Positions 1 to 11,776 of a DNA stretch of 64,000 nucleotides are shown here, piece by piece (the stretch's first letter is position 1; every line of letters begins with the position of its first letter). Source of the stretch: Lysobacteraceae bacterium. Lineage in GTDB: Bacteria > Pseudomonadota > Gammaproteobacteria > Xanthomonadales > Xanthomonadaceae. The stretch is from the NCBI GenBank assembly GCA_023954075.1, contig JAMLIV010000001.1:1-64000 (forward strand), in the 5' to 3' direction. The notes under the pieces are model-generated. The model was not told the origin of the DNA. It saw only the letters and a program-made list of their open reading frames with translations, and made no database searches. Position numbers and translations under genes: made by a program.

Positions 1-544
1 CCAACGGCTCGTCGAGCAGCAGCAGCTTGGGCTGCTTGGCGAGCGCGCGGGCGAGCGCGACGCGCTGGCGCTGGCCGCCGGAAAGCTGGTCGGGCTTGCG
101 CTTGCCGAGGTCGGGCATGCGCACCAGTTCGAGCATCTGCGCCACGCGGTCGCGGACCTCGGCGGCGGAGAGCCTGTCCTGCTTGAGGCCGAAGGCGATG
201 TTCTGCTCCACCGTCATGTGCGGGAACAGCGCGTAGCTCTGGAACATCATGTTGACCGGCCGCTCGTAGGGTGGCAGGTTCGAAATGTCGACACCGTCGA
301 TCATCACCGTGCCCCGGTCGGGCTTCACCAGGCCCGCCAGGATGCGCAGCAGGGTGCTCTTGCCCGAACCCGAGCCGCCCAGCAGCGCGAACAGTTCGCC
401 CTGGTAGATGTCGAGCGAGACATCGTCGCAGGCGTACACCTTGCCGTAGGTCTTGGTGACGTTCTGGATGCGCAGAAATGGCTGCGCGGCGGGGTCTTGC
501 CAGGGGGCGACCGGCGCGGGGCGCCGGATCGAGGGCTGGGCCAT
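1..544 (-). CDS. potG: Putrescine ABC transporter ATPase PotG (3' end beyond window)
   Basis: ATP-binding subunit that powers putrescine import at the inner membrane. About 181 N-terminal codons are visible and the gene runs off the left edge. The start is the ATG whose complement is at 542-544. The protein shows a Walker A loop (GGSGSGKST), a Q-loop in FQSYALFPHMTVEQNIAFG, the ABC signature LSGGQ and the Walker B/D region LLLLDEP. An N-terminal extension of about 20 residues before the ABC core resembles E. coli PotG more than PotA. It lies 79 bp downstream of the binding-protein gene on the same strand, as in potFGHI operons, so permeases PotH and PotI probably follow outside the window. 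PotA is the alternative name; the order favours PotG. Confidence 0.93.
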   Translation of the reverse strand, partial: MAQPSIRRPAPVAPWQDPAAQPFLRIQNVTKTYGKVYACDDVSLDIYQGELFALLGGSGSGKSTLLRILAGLVKPDRGTVMIDGVDISNLPPYERPVNMMFQSYALFPHMTVEQNIAFGLKQDRLSAAEVRDRVAQMLELVRMPDLGKRKPDQLSGGQRQRVALARALAKQPKLLLLDEPL

Positions 545-623
545 CAGGCGGCCTCCGGAAAAGGCGACCGCCGGCGTGCGGATGCCGACGGCCGCGGGCA
601 GGTGATCGGTGGTGGCAAGCGGC

Positions 624-1763
624 TTATTGGCCGCTCTTGATCGATGTCCAGGCGCGCACGCGCTCGCGCTGCAGGGTTTCGGGGAGGGAAACCGGGTCGA
701 CCAGCTTGGCAAGGGTTTCCTGCGGCGGATAGACGCCCGGGTTCTGCGCGATGTCGGGATCCATCAGGGCGGTGGCGGCGGTATTGGGGTTGGCGTAGCC
801 GACGTAGTCGCTGATGTCGGCGATGACCTCCGGCTGCAGCAGGAAGTCGATGAAGGCGTGCGCGTTCTTCGGGTGCGGTGCATCCTTCGGGATGGCCATC
901 AGGTCGAACCAGCGTACCGCGCCTTCCTCGGGAATGATGTAGTCGATCTCCACGCCGTTGCCCGCCTCCTCGGCGCGGTCGCGGGCCTGGAACACGTCGC
1001 CGGAGTAGCCCATCGCCAGGCACAGGTCGCCGTTGGCGAGGTCGTCGATGTACTTGGACGAGTTGAAGTAGCGGATGTGCGGCCGGATCGCGGCATAGGC
1101 CTGCTTGACCGCCTCGATCTGCGCCGGATCCTGCGAGTTCGGATCCTGCCGCAGCCAGATCAGCGCGGCCGAGAAGGTCTCCTGGTCGTCGTCGAGCACG
1201 CTGACGCCGCATTTGGCGAGTTTGGCCGCATTGGCAGGATCGAACAGAAGGCTCCAGGAATCGAGCGTCGCATCCTCGCCCAGCGCTTCCCTGACCTTGC
1301 CCACATTGATGCCGAGGCCGGTGGTGCCCCACATGTAGGGCGCGGCGTGGGCGTTGCCCGGATCGACGTCGGCCAGCGCCGCCTGCAGCGTCGGATCGAT
1401 GTTGGACAGGTTGGGCAGCAGGGTCTTGTCGAGCGGCGCGTAGATGCCCGAGGCGATCTGGCGCTGCGCGAACGGACGCGCCGAAGGGAACACCACGTCG
1501 TAACCCGAGCCGCCGGTGACCAGCTTGGCTTCGAGCATCTCGTTGGAGTCGTACACGTCATACACGACCTTGATGCCGGTGGCCTGCTGGAAGCGGGCAA
1601 TGGTGTCCTCGGCCACGTAGTCGGACCAGTTGTAGACGTGCAGCACCCGGGCCTCTGCACTCGGCGTGGCGGGAGCCGTCGCATCCTGCGCCTTGTCGCC
1701 ACAGGACGTGAGCATCAGCGCAGCGGCCGCCAGCGGCGCGACCTTGACGAGGTTGAGCTTCAT
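624..1763 (-). CDS. potF: Polyamine (putrescine) ABC transporter substrate-binding lipoprotein
   Basis: Predicted 379-residue binding protein of the PotF/PotD family, which captures putrescine or spermidine in the periplasm and passes it to the membrane permease. The start at 1763 gives MKLNLVK, a hydrophobic stretch and the lipobox LTSC, so the mature protein should be lipid-anchored through Cys at about residue 21. The mature part begins with the VLHVYNWSDYV signature typical of this family. Later family features are the GTTGLG and AMGYSGD segments. Length matches the usual 360-380 residues. It is followed by potG on the same strand. The lipobox is unusual compared with the soluble E. coli homologue. 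Polyamine specificity is inferred from the family and the neighbour. Confidence 0.93.
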   Translation of the reverse strand: MKLNLVKVAPLAAAALMLTSCGDKAQDATAPATPSAEARVLHVYNWSDYVAEDTIARFQQATGIKVVYDVYDSNEMLEAKLVTGGSGYDVVFPSARPFAQRQIASGIYAPLDKTLLPNLSNIDPTLQAALADVDPGNAHAAPYMWGTTGLGINVGKVREALGEDATLDSWSLLFDPANAAKLAKCGVSVLDDDQETFSAALIWLRQDPNSQDPAQIEAVKQAYAAIRPHIRYFNSSKYIDDLANGDLCLAMGYSGDVFQARDRAEEAGNGVEIDYIIPEEGAVRWFDLMAIPKDAPHPKNAHAFIDFLLQPEVIADISDYVGYANPNTAATALMDPDIAQNPGVYPPQETLAKLVDPVSLPETLQRERVRAWTSIKSGQ

Positions 1764-1970
1764 CTTCTGGAATCCCGAACGGCGCGGCCCGATGCCGCTG
1801 CGCCGCATGTTCGGCACGCCGGTCCGCGCTGTCAACGGATCGGGCGGGTTCCTGGTCACATCCATGCCGCCGGTGCCGTCAATCCGCGCGCCACTGGAGC
1901 GGCACCGCGCCCTTGGGTAATGTACGCCGTCGTTTCGCCCGCCCCGTCCCTTCCACCTCTGGAGATTCCG

Positions 1971-2708
1971 ATGATGAACCTGTCCCGCATTGCCGCGGCA
2001 CTTGCACTGACGGCGTTCGCCCTGCCCGCCGCTGCCCAGGAAGGATCCGCCTGGTCGATCAACGGAATCATCGGGGTGGCCAGCGACTACACCTGGCACG
2101 GTGTCTCCCAGACCCAGGAAGATCCCACCTGGCAGCTGGAGGTCAACCTCGAACACGAGGCGGGGTTCTATGTGGGCGGCCAGTTCTGGGGCGTGGACTT
2201 CGTGCCCCCGGGTGAAGACTGGGATGACGGCATCAGCTATGAAGCCAACCTCTACCTGGGCTGGAGCCGCGAGCTCAGCGAGTTCCTGACGCTGACGCTG
2301 GACTACACCCGCACCTTCTATCCTGGATCCAAGCCGGATTTCGACCAGGATTTCAACGAGTTCAGCGTGGAGCTGGGACTGGGCGAGAACGTTACCGCGC
2401 TTGTGACCTGGTCCGACGATGCGGTGAACCTCGGGCACGAGGGTCTGTACCTGGGCCTGTCGGGCAGTTGGGAGCTGGGCGAGTCGGGCTTCCAGCTCGG
2501 TGCCGCGGCCGGCCGTTACGACCTCGGGAGCGAGCTTGGCGGTGCCTACAACGACTACGAAGTCTCGCTCTCGCGCAGCTTCGGGTCGATCGCGACCAAG
2601 CTGGCGTATGTCACTACCTCGGGCTACAACGACACCCTGGCCGAGTCTCTGGGCGAGCGGCACCTGGCCGACGGGCGCGCAATCCTGTCCGTGGGCTACG
2701 AGTTCTGA
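1971..2708 (+). CDS. TorF-family putative outer-membrane porin
   Basis: A 245-residue exported protein with a clear Sec signal peptide (ALTAFALPAAAQ, cleavage after AQ). The mature part begins with IGVASDYTWHGVSQT, the characteristic opening of the TorF/gcw_chp putative porin family. The rest is alternating polar and hydrophobic beta strands, ending in a C-terminal aromatic residue (GYEF) as expected for outer-membrane beta barrels. Two ATGs (1971 and 1974) are possible; a GGAG sits at 1961-1964. It is divergent from potF and followed by a strong terminator. The substrate is not known from sequence. Confidence 0.85.
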   Translation: MMNLSRIAAALALTAFALPAAAQEGSAWSINGIIGVASDYTWHGVSQTQEDPTWQLEVNLEHEAGFYVGGQFWGVDFVPPGEDWDDGISYEANLYLGWSRELSEFLTLTLDYTRTFYPGSKPDFDQDFNEFSVELGLGENVTALVTWSDDAVNLGHEGLYLGLSGSWELGESGFQLGAAAGRYDLGSELGGAYNDYEVSLSRSFGSIATKLAYVTTSGYNDTLAESLGERHLADGRAILSVGYEF

Positions 2709-2728
2709 GGCCGCCGTGCGTTGACGCC

Positions 2729-2773
2729 AAGGGCCGCGCTGCGTAAGATGCGCGGCCCTTCAGGGTGTTTTTT
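2729..2773 (+). terminator. Rho-independent terminator after the TorF-like gene
   Basis: An 11-bp perfect stem (arms 2729-2739 and 2750-2760, AAGGGCCGCGC with its complement) encloses a 10-nt loop. Six T residues follow at 2768-2773, seven bases past the stem. It ends the porin-like gene and separates it from the tRNA cluster. Confidence 0.85.
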
Positions 2774-2795
2774 CACGTCGTGTCCGCGACGCCGC

Positions 2796-2872
2796 CGGGG
2801 TATAGCTCAGCCTGGTAGAGCGCCAGCTTTGGGAGCTGGATGTCGAGAGTTCGAATCCCTCTGCCCCGACCA
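2796..2872 (+). tRNA. tRNA-Pro (anticodon TGG)
   Basis: A 77-nt cloverleaf with encoded CCA. The acceptor CGGGGTA pairs with TGCCCCG. The anticodon stem CCAGC/GCTGG carries loop TTTGGGA, giving anticodon TGG at 2830-2832. The T-loop is TTCGAAT. It is the first of five tRNA genes in this cluster. Confidence 0.97.
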
Positions 2873-2930
2873 CGGACCCCGCGAACCCAAACCCGATCCG
2901 GCAGCGACCGGTGCGCTATCATTTCCCGAT

Positions 2931-3007
2931 GCGCCCGTAGCTCAACCGGATAGAGCACCGGCCTTCTAAGCCGGGGGTTACAGGTTCGATTCCTGTCGGG
3001 CGCGCCA
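2931..3007 (+). tRNA. tRNA-Arg (anticodon TCT)
   Basis: A 77-nt cloverleaf with encoded CCA. The acceptor GCGCCCG pairs with CGGGCGC. The anticodon stem CCGGC/GCCGG carries loop CTTCTAA, so the anticodon is TCT. The T-loop is TTCGATT. It reads the rare AGA codon in this GC-rich genome. Confidence 0.97.
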
Positions 3008-3066
3008 CGGTGCGGAGCAGCCGCCTTTCTCGGGGCAAGTCCGGATCGGTGCCTATGTTGAAAAGT

Positions 3067-3105
3067 CCGCGCATGGATGCGCGGGCTGTTGCGGAAGGAT
3101 CCGCA
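3067..3105 (+). repeat. Pair of short perfect hairpins between tRNA genes
   Basis: Two adjacent perfect inverted repeats. The first has 8-bp arms at 3067-3074 and 3077-3084 (CCGCGCAT) with a 2-nt loop. The second has 6-bp arms at 3090-3095 and 3100-3105 (TGCGGA) with a 4-nt loop. Neither has a T-tract. They sit just before the truncated tRNA-His copy. They could be processing sites or REP-like debris; function unknown. Confidence 0.45.
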
Positions 3106-3109
3106 TGCT

Positions 3110-3132
3110 GTGGTGGATGTAGCTCAGTTGGT
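3110..3132 (+). pseudogene. Truncated 5' copy of tRNA-His
   Basis: These 23 bases are identical to 3248-3270, covering the base before the acceptor, the 5' acceptor strand and the D-stem up to the GG of the D-loop. Identity stops abruptly there, and no anticodon or T-arm follows. The next 117 bp are unrelated and contain a perfect 9-bp hairpin (arms 3151-3159 and 3163-3171). This is a partial tRNA duplication, either a decayed tandem copy or a recombination scar, and cannot encode a working tRNA. Confidence 0.8.
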
Positions 3133-3249
3133 GGCGACGTCCGCGGCTTTCGATCTGCCGGTGGCAGATCGAGCGGATGGCGCCGGTGAGGCAGGGATGC
3201 CGAACGGCGGGCGCTCCAGGGATGGGTTCGGAGCGCAATTGGATTCAGT

Positions 3250-3327
<78 letters not shown>

Positions 3328-3385
3328 CTTCCCGATGCGGCATAATGCCGGGTCGAAGCCGCTCAGGGCGGCAGTTTGAAACGAT

Positions 3386-3461
<76 letters not shown>

Positions 3462-3541
3462 TCTCCTCCTCCCAGGCTTCGTCACCTCCGCTTCCGAACC
3501 GGCCAGGCCGCGTGCCGGGCAGCGCGGGGTGCGTGTGCGTT

Positions 3542-3626
3542 GCGAGAGTGGCGGAACTGGTAGACGCGCTGGATTTAGGTTCCAGTGGGGCAACCCGTGA
3601 GAGTTCGAGTCTCTCCTTTCGCACCA
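3542..3626 (+). tRNA. tRNA-Leu (anticodon TAG)
   Basis: An 85-nt class II tRNA with a long variable arm (GTGGGGCAACCCGT region) and encoded CCA. The acceptor GCGAGAG pairs with CTTTCGC, including a G-U pair. The anticodon stem CTGGA/TCCAG carries loop TTTAGGT, so the anticodon is TAG. It is the last tRNA of the cluster, upstream of tig. Confidence 0.97.
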
Positions 3627-3762
3627 TTCCGACCGGTTGCCGGCCCGTGGTCCGTGAACGCCGATAGTGGCGCATCGCGGCCGTGCCGGGCATCATGGCG
3701 GGCCCGATTTCATGCGCCGTGGCTCGACGCGGGCGGCGGCGCGAAACCCTTGAGGAGTGACC

Positions 3763-5073
3763 ATGCAAGTCTCCATCGAAAACGTCGGCACGCTCGGCCG
3801 CAAGCTCACCGTCAGCGTTCCTTCCGACCAGCTTGAATCCACCATCCGCCAGCGCCTGAACGATCTGTCGCGCACCGTGCGCCTGAAGGGCTTTCGCCCC
3901 GGCAAGGTGCCGGGCAAGGTGATCGAGCAGCGCTTCGGTGCCCAGGTGCGCAGCGAAGCCGTCGGCGACCTGATCCAGCGCTCGTTCAACGAAGCGGTGC
4001 AGAAGGAAAACCTGCGGCCGGCGGTACAGCCGCAGATCGAGACGTCCGGGCTGCCCGAGGGCGGCGAGTTCAAGTACGTGGCGACCTTCGAGGTGATGCC
4101 GGAGATCGGCACCATCGACGTGTCCGCGCTGAAGATCACCCGGCCGGTGGCCGAGGTCGTCGATGCCGACATCGACCGCATGATTGATACGCTGCGCCAG
4201 CAGCGTCGCACCTGGGAGGATGTCCAGCGTCCCGCGCAGAAGGGCGACTTGGTGATGTTCGAGTCGGTGGCGACGACCGATTCGGGCCGCATTCCGGCCG
4301 AGGGTGTGGACCGCTCCGGCACGGTGCTCGGGTCCGGCGGCATCCTCGTCGAGCTGGAAGAGCAGCTGGTCGGTCTGGGAGCGGGTGATGCCAGGTCCGT
4401 GGAGGCCACCTTCCCCGCCGACTACCGCAACCCGGCGCTGGCCGGCAAGGCGGCAAAGATCGAGGTCAAGGTGGTGCGCGTGTCCGAGTCGAAGCTGCCG
4501 GCGCTCGATGATGCCTTCTTCGCCGCGTTCGGGATTCCGAGCGGCGGTGCCGAGCGCTTCCGCGTCGAGGTGCGCTCCAACCTGGAGCGCGAGCTCAAGG
4601 GCGCGCTGATGGTGCGCCTGAAGAACGACGTGATCGCCAAGCTGCTGGCCTCCCATGCCGATCTGGATGTCCCGGGCCGCATGATCGAAGCCGAGGCGCG
4701 CGGACTGGCGCGTCAGGCCGCCGAGCAGGCGCGCTCGCAGGGTCAGGAGGTTCCGAAGGAGGTCAGCTTCGAGCCCTTCCTCGGCCAGGCGAAGCAGCGC
4801 GTGACCGCGGCCGTCCTGCTGGGCGAGCTGGCGAGGCAGAACAACATCCGGCTGGACCCGGCGCGTCTGCAGGAGATGATGCAGCTCATCGCCTCCACCT
4901 ACGAGGAGCCCGAGCAGGTCATTGAACTTTACCGCAAGGACCCCCAACTTCTGGACGGTCTGCGCAGCCGCGTGATCGAGGACCAGGTCATCGACTGGAT
5001 CGCGGACCACGCCGACGCCAGCACCACGACGCTGAGTTTCGAGGATGTGATGAATTCCGGGGCCGCCGCCTGA
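3763..5073 (+). CDS. tig: Trigger factor, ribosome-associated chaperone and prolyl isomerase
   Basis: A 436-residue protein that binds ribosomal protein L23 at the exit tunnel and shelters nascent chains. The start at 3763 ([15 protein letters not shown]) matches the family N-terminus and has GAGGAG five bases upstream. An in-frame GTG at 3757 is less likely. The ribosome-binding signature [17 protein letters not shown] lies at about residues 44-60. The FKBP-like isomerase domain ([11 protein letters not shown] onward) and the helical C-terminal arms follow. Length is typical. It heads the tig-clpP-clpX group with a 31-bp gap to clpP. Confidence 0.97.
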   Translation: MQVSIENVGTLGRKLTVSVPSDQLESTIRQRLNDLSRTVRLKGFRPGKVPGKVIEQRFGAQVRSEAVGDLIQRSFNEAVQKENLRPAVQPQIETSGLPEGGEFKYVATFEVMPEIGTIDVSALKITRPVAEVVDADIDRMIDTLRQQRRTWEDVQRPAQKGDLVMFESVATTDSGRIPAEGVDRSGTVLGSGGILVELEEQLVGLGAGDARSVEATFPADYRNPALAGKAAKIEVKVVRVSESKLPALDDAFFAAFGIPSGGAERFRVEVRSNLERELKGALMVRLKNDVIAKLLASHADLDVPGRMIEAEARGLARQAAEQARSQGQEVPKEVSFEPFLGQAKQRVTAAVLLGELARQNNIRLDPARLQEMMQLIASTYEEPEQVIELYRKDPQLLDGLRSRVIEDQVIDWIADHADASTTTLSFEDVMNSGAAA

Positions 5074-5104
5074 GGCGGTGCCACCCTTTCGGGAGAACGA
5101 GCCA

Positions 5105-5725
5105 ATGAACGTGCAGGGCCTGAACCTGGTGCCGATGGTGGTCGAACAGACCAGCCGCGGCGAGCGCGCCTACGATATCTACTCGCGCCTGCTCAAGGAG
5201 CGGGTGATCTTCCTCGTCGGGCCGATCGACGACTACGTCGCCAACGTGGTCATCGCGCAGATGCTGTTCCTGGAGTCGGAGAACCCGGACAAGGACATCC
5301 ACCTGTACATCAACAGCCCGGGCGGCGTGGTCACGGCAGGCCTCGCGATCTACGACACCATGCGCTTCCTCAAGCCGGACGTGAGCACCATGGTGATCGG
5401 CCAGGCCGCCAGCATGGGCTCCTTCCTGCTGGCTGCGGGAACCCGCGGCAAACGCTTCGCCCTGCCCAATTCGCGCGTGATGATCCACCAGCCGCACGGC
5501 GGCGCGCAGGGCCAGGCGACCGACATCGAGATCCAGGCGCGCGAGATCCTCTACCTGCGACGCCGTTTGAACGAGGAGTTCGCCGCCAACACCGGGCAGC
5601 CGCTGGAGCGCATCGAGCGCGACGTCGAGCGCGACCTCTTCTTCAATGCGCAGGACGCCAAGGCCTACGGCCTGATCGACGAGGTGCTGGAGCGGCGACC
5701 CGAGGACACCGTCAAGCCGGGTTGA
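5105..5725 (+). CDS. clpP: ATP-dependent Clp protease proteolytic subunit
   Basis: A 206-residue serine peptidase that forms the barrel chamber used by ClpX and ClpA. The start ATG at 5105 gives [20 protein letters not shown], matching processed-type family N-termini; an upstream in-frame ATG at 5078 is rejected on alignment. Catalytic residues are visible: Ser103 in GQAASMGS, His128 in MIHQPHGG and Asp173 in ERDVERD. The handle motif [14 protein letters not shown] is intact. It sits between tig and clpX, as in most proteobacteria. Confidence 0.97.
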   Translation: MNVQGLNLVPMVVEQTSRGERAYDIYSRLLKERVIFLVGPIDDYVANVVIAQMLFLESENPDKDIHLYINSPGGVVTAGLAIYDTMRFLKPDVSTMVIGQAASMGSFLLAAGTRGKRFALPNSRVMIHQPHGGAQGQATDIEIQAREILYLRRRLNEEFAANTGQPLERIERDVERDLFFNAQDAKAYGLIDEVLERRPEDTVKPG

Positions 5726-5868
5726 TTCTGGCCAGGCGGTTGTTTTTCCTGGGAAATACGGCGCTTGCAAGGGCCGCCGAACGGGAAAATGCCGCAAGGC
5801 ACGCTTTTTTTCTTGCGCCCTGAGCTATCCTCGGGGCGTGTCAGGCAATTTGCGGGACGAAGGCAGGC

Positions 5869-7152
<1,284 letters not shown>

Positions 7153-7174
7153 TGGGAGGCGCGATCATCCGTCA

Positions 7175-7203
7175 TTGACCGGAATCCGCGCCGCCATCAT
7201 AAT
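7175..7203 (+). promoter_or_regulatory. Sigma-70 promoter for tRNA-Val
   Basis: TTGACC at 7175-7180 and CATAAT at 7198-7203 are separated by exactly 17 bp. Transcription would start near 7210, ten bases before the mature tRNA. It lies in the 67-bp gap after clpX. Confidence 0.75.
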
Positions 7204-7219
7204 GCGCGGCCGCATTACC

Positions 7220-7294
7220 GGGCGGTTAGCTCAGCGGTAGAGCATTGCCTTCACACGGCAAGGGTCGCAGGTTCGATCCCTGCACCGCCCACCA
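7220..7294 (+). tRNA. tRNA-Val (anticodon CAC)
   Basis: A 75-nt cloverleaf with encoded CCA. The acceptor GGGCGGT pairs with ACCGCCC. The anticodon stem TTGCC/GGCAA has loop TTCACAC, giving anticodon CAC for GTG codons. The T-loop is TTCGATC. It has its own promoter (7175-7203) and terminator (7312-7334), so it is a single-gene transcript. Confidence 0.97.
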
Positions 7295-7311
7295 ATGAAA
7301 ACAACGATTTG

Positions 7312-7334
7312 GGCTCGCTTCGGCGAGCCTTTTT
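7312..7334 (+). terminator. Rho-independent terminator after tRNA-Val
   Basis: A 7-bp stem GGCTCGC/GCGAGCC (7312-7318 and 7323-7329) is closed by a stable TTCG tetraloop and followed immediately by five T residues (7330-7334). Confidence 0.9.
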
Positions 7335-7430
7335 CGTTTCCGTGCGACAGGCGTACAAAAAGCCTCCCAAAGAGCGGATCGCCCTGACCACTGTGGTCGG
7401 CGGCGTTCTCCTCGGTTCAGTTTCTTCGGT

Positions 7431-8210
7431 TCAGCCCAGCGCCGCTTCCAGCAGCGGGCGCAGCACGATGCGCTCCAGGCGCTCGGCGCGCTCCGGCAGG
7501 TAGCTTGTCGCGCCCTCGTCCATGTAGGTCGATTGCGCCAGTTCCAGCTGGATCGCTTCGACGCCGCGGGCCGGGTTGCCGTAATGGCGGGTGATGTAGC
7601 CGCCCTTGAAGCGCCCGTTGATGACGTGGCTGTAGCGGGTTTGCGACGCGAGCACGGACGCAAGCCGCGCCTGCAGCGCGGGCGTGCAGCTGGTGCCGCT
7701 GGCGGTGCCGAGGTTGAGGTCGGGCAGGCGGCCTTCGAAGAGGAAGGGCAGTTCGCCGCGGATCGAGTGGCCGTCCCACAGCAGCGCGCGCCCGAAGCGT
7801 GCGCGCAGGCGCGCCAGCTCGTCGGCGAGGGCGTCGTGGTAGGGCCGCCAGTAGCGCTCCACGCGCGCGGCGACTTCCGCCGCGTCCGGCTCCTGGCCCG
7901 GCAGGTACACCGGCTCGCCGGTGAAGCGCACGCTCGGGCACAGGCCGGTGGTGTTCTGGCCGGGATAGAGCGAGACGTCGTCGGGCGGGCGGTTGAGGTC
8001 GACCACGTAGCGCGAGTGGTTCGGGCGCAGGATCGACGCGCCCAGCTCGCGCGCGAAGGCGTAGAGGCGCGAGACGAACCAGTCGGTGTCGGGCGCGGTG
8101 CGCGCGGCGGGCGTCATGCGCGCCGCGAGCGCATCGGGGATGTGGCTGCCGTCGTGCGGCAGGCTCACCAGCAGCGGCGCGCGGCCGGATTCCAGCGTGA
8201 AGATTTCCAT
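7431..8210 (-). CDS. hutG: N-formylglutamate deformylase (amidohydrolase)
   Basis: A 259-residue enzyme of the HutG family, which hydrolyses N-formyl-L-glutamate to glutamate and formate at the end of one histidine degradation route. Family markers are LVSLPHDGSHIP near the N-terminus (metal-binding His), the DTDWFVSRLY segment, NRPPDDVSLYPGQNTTGL, LLWDGHSIRGELPFLFEGRLPDLNLGT in the centre, and KGGYITRHYG followed by the LELAQSTYMDE segment. No other hut gene is nearby, so a role in histidine breakdown is inferred only from the family. Confidence 0.92.
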   Translation of the reverse strand: MEIFTLESGRAPLLVSLPHDGSHIPDALAARMTPAARTAPDTDWFVSRLYAFARELGASILRPNHSRYVVDLNRPPDDVSLYPGQNTTGLCPSVRFTGEPVYLPGQEPDAAEVAARVERYWRPYHDALADELARLRARFGRALLWDGHSIRGELPFLFEGRLPDLNLGTASGTSCTPALQARLASVLASQTRYSHVINGRFKGGYITRHYGNPARGVEAIQLELAQSTYMDEGATSYLPERAERLERIVLRPLLEAALG

Positions 8211-8259
8211 GCGCCCATTGTAGGCGCGTGCCGTCGCGCCAGGGCCGCGATGCCGGATC

Positions 8260-10648
<2,389 letters not shown>

Positions 10649-10665
10649 GCCCGGCGCGGGCCGGG

Positions 10666-11691
10666 ATGATGCGCTGGCGTCGATCGCTGCCGGTTGCCGT
10701 CGTGGTGATTGCGGGCGGCCTGCTGCTTCTGCGGCAGGCCGCGCCGCGCGCGCCGGTCGATGCGTTGCCCGGCGCGCCACCGCCGGTCGCGGCCGAAGCG
10801 CATCCGCTTGCACGGCCCGGCCGAACCACGGCCGAGGCCGCGCCGCATCAGGCGCATGCCACGATGCCGGATCTTCCCGAGGCCGAGCTTGCCGCCCTGC
10901 GCGAGCGCCTTGCGCACAGCTCGCTGCGCGGAGCCACGCCCGACGGCGAGCTGACGCTCGATGCGTCGGGGCGGGTACGGCCTGATCGCGGCCTGCGGCG
11001 CCTGTTCGATCATTTCCTCAGCCTCTCGGGCGAGTTCTCCCTGACCGAAATCCGTGCCCTGGTGGCGGAGCGGGTGCGCGGCACCCTGGGTGATGCGCAG
11101 GTGGCGGATGTCCTGCGCTGGTTCGATCGCTATTGCGACCTGCGCATCGCGGAAGGCGCAGCATCGGCGGGCGATCCGCAGGCACAGGCCGCGCACCTCA
11201 AGGCGCTGCGCCGCCGGCACCTTGGGAATGCGGTGGCGCAGGCGTGGTTCGGTGCCGAGGAGGCGGAGCTGGATCTGGCGCTGGCGCGGCTGGCGGTGCG
11301 CGACGCGCCCGGAGTCGGGCCGGAAGAGCGCCAGCAGTGGCTCGACGAACTGGATCAGGCGCGTGCCGACGAGGTGCAGGAGGTATTGCGCGGCAGCCTT
11401 GACGCATCGCTGGCGCAGGCACAGGCCGCCCGCTTCGAGGCGGAAAATGCCGATGCGGCAAGGCGCCATCACGAGCGCGCCGCGCTGTGGGGCGAGGACG
11501 CCGCGCTGCGCCTGGCGCAACTGGATGCGCAGAACGCCGACTGGGCGGTGCGACTGCGGCATTACCGCACGGCGCGCGCCGCGATGGCCGCCGAGCCGGC
11601 GGCCTTCGATGCCTGGCTGCAGGCGAACTTCAGCGCGCCGGAGCAACGTCGGATCATCGCGCTGGAGGCGATGGGCGACGGCGATCCCTAG
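10666..11691 (+). CDS. Lipase-specific foldase (lipase chaperone)
   Basis: A 341-residue protein anchored by one N-terminal membrane segment (PVAVVVIAGGLLLL), followed by an Ala/Pro-rich linker and a long helical domain. The diagnostic foldase motif RxxFDYxLSxxGE is present as RRLFDHFLSLSGE near residue 110, followed by ALVAERVRGTL. Foldases hold the secreted lipase in the periplasm and give it steric information for folding. Position directly behind the lipase gene confirms the pair. ATGs at 10666 and 10669 are both possible. Confidence 0.9.
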   Translation: MMRWRRSLPVAVVVIAGGLLLLRQAAPRAPVDALPGAPPPVAAEAHPLARPGRTTAEAAPHQAHATMPDLPEAELAALRERLAHSSLRGATPDGELTLDASGRVRPDRGLRRLFDHFLSLSGEFSLTEIRALVAERVRGTLGDAQVADVLRWFDRYCDLRIAEGAASAGDPQAQAAHLKALRRRHLGNAVAQAWFGAEEAELDLALARLAVRDAPGVGPEERQQWLDELDQARADEVQEVLRGSLDASLAQAQAARFEAENADAARRHHERAALWGEDAALRLAQLDAQNADWAVRLRHYRTARAAMAAEPAAFDAWLQANFSAPEQRRIIALEAMGDGDP

Positions 11692-11776
11692 GTGCCTGCG
11701 CCGCCGCGCATGCGGCTCGAATCGCGCCGCAAGCGCGGCGTCCCGGACGGCGCGTTCACGCGCAGGCGTCCGTTCC

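Noticed and set aside
3110..3140. A second functional tRNA-His gene
   Set aside because: Only the 5' third is present; no anticodon arm, T-arm or CCA.
5726..5868. Heat-shock or sigma-70 promoter and terminator in the clpP-clpX gap
   Set aside because: A T7 run and weak CTTGC/GCAAG pairing exist, but no hexamer pair with proper spacing could be defended.
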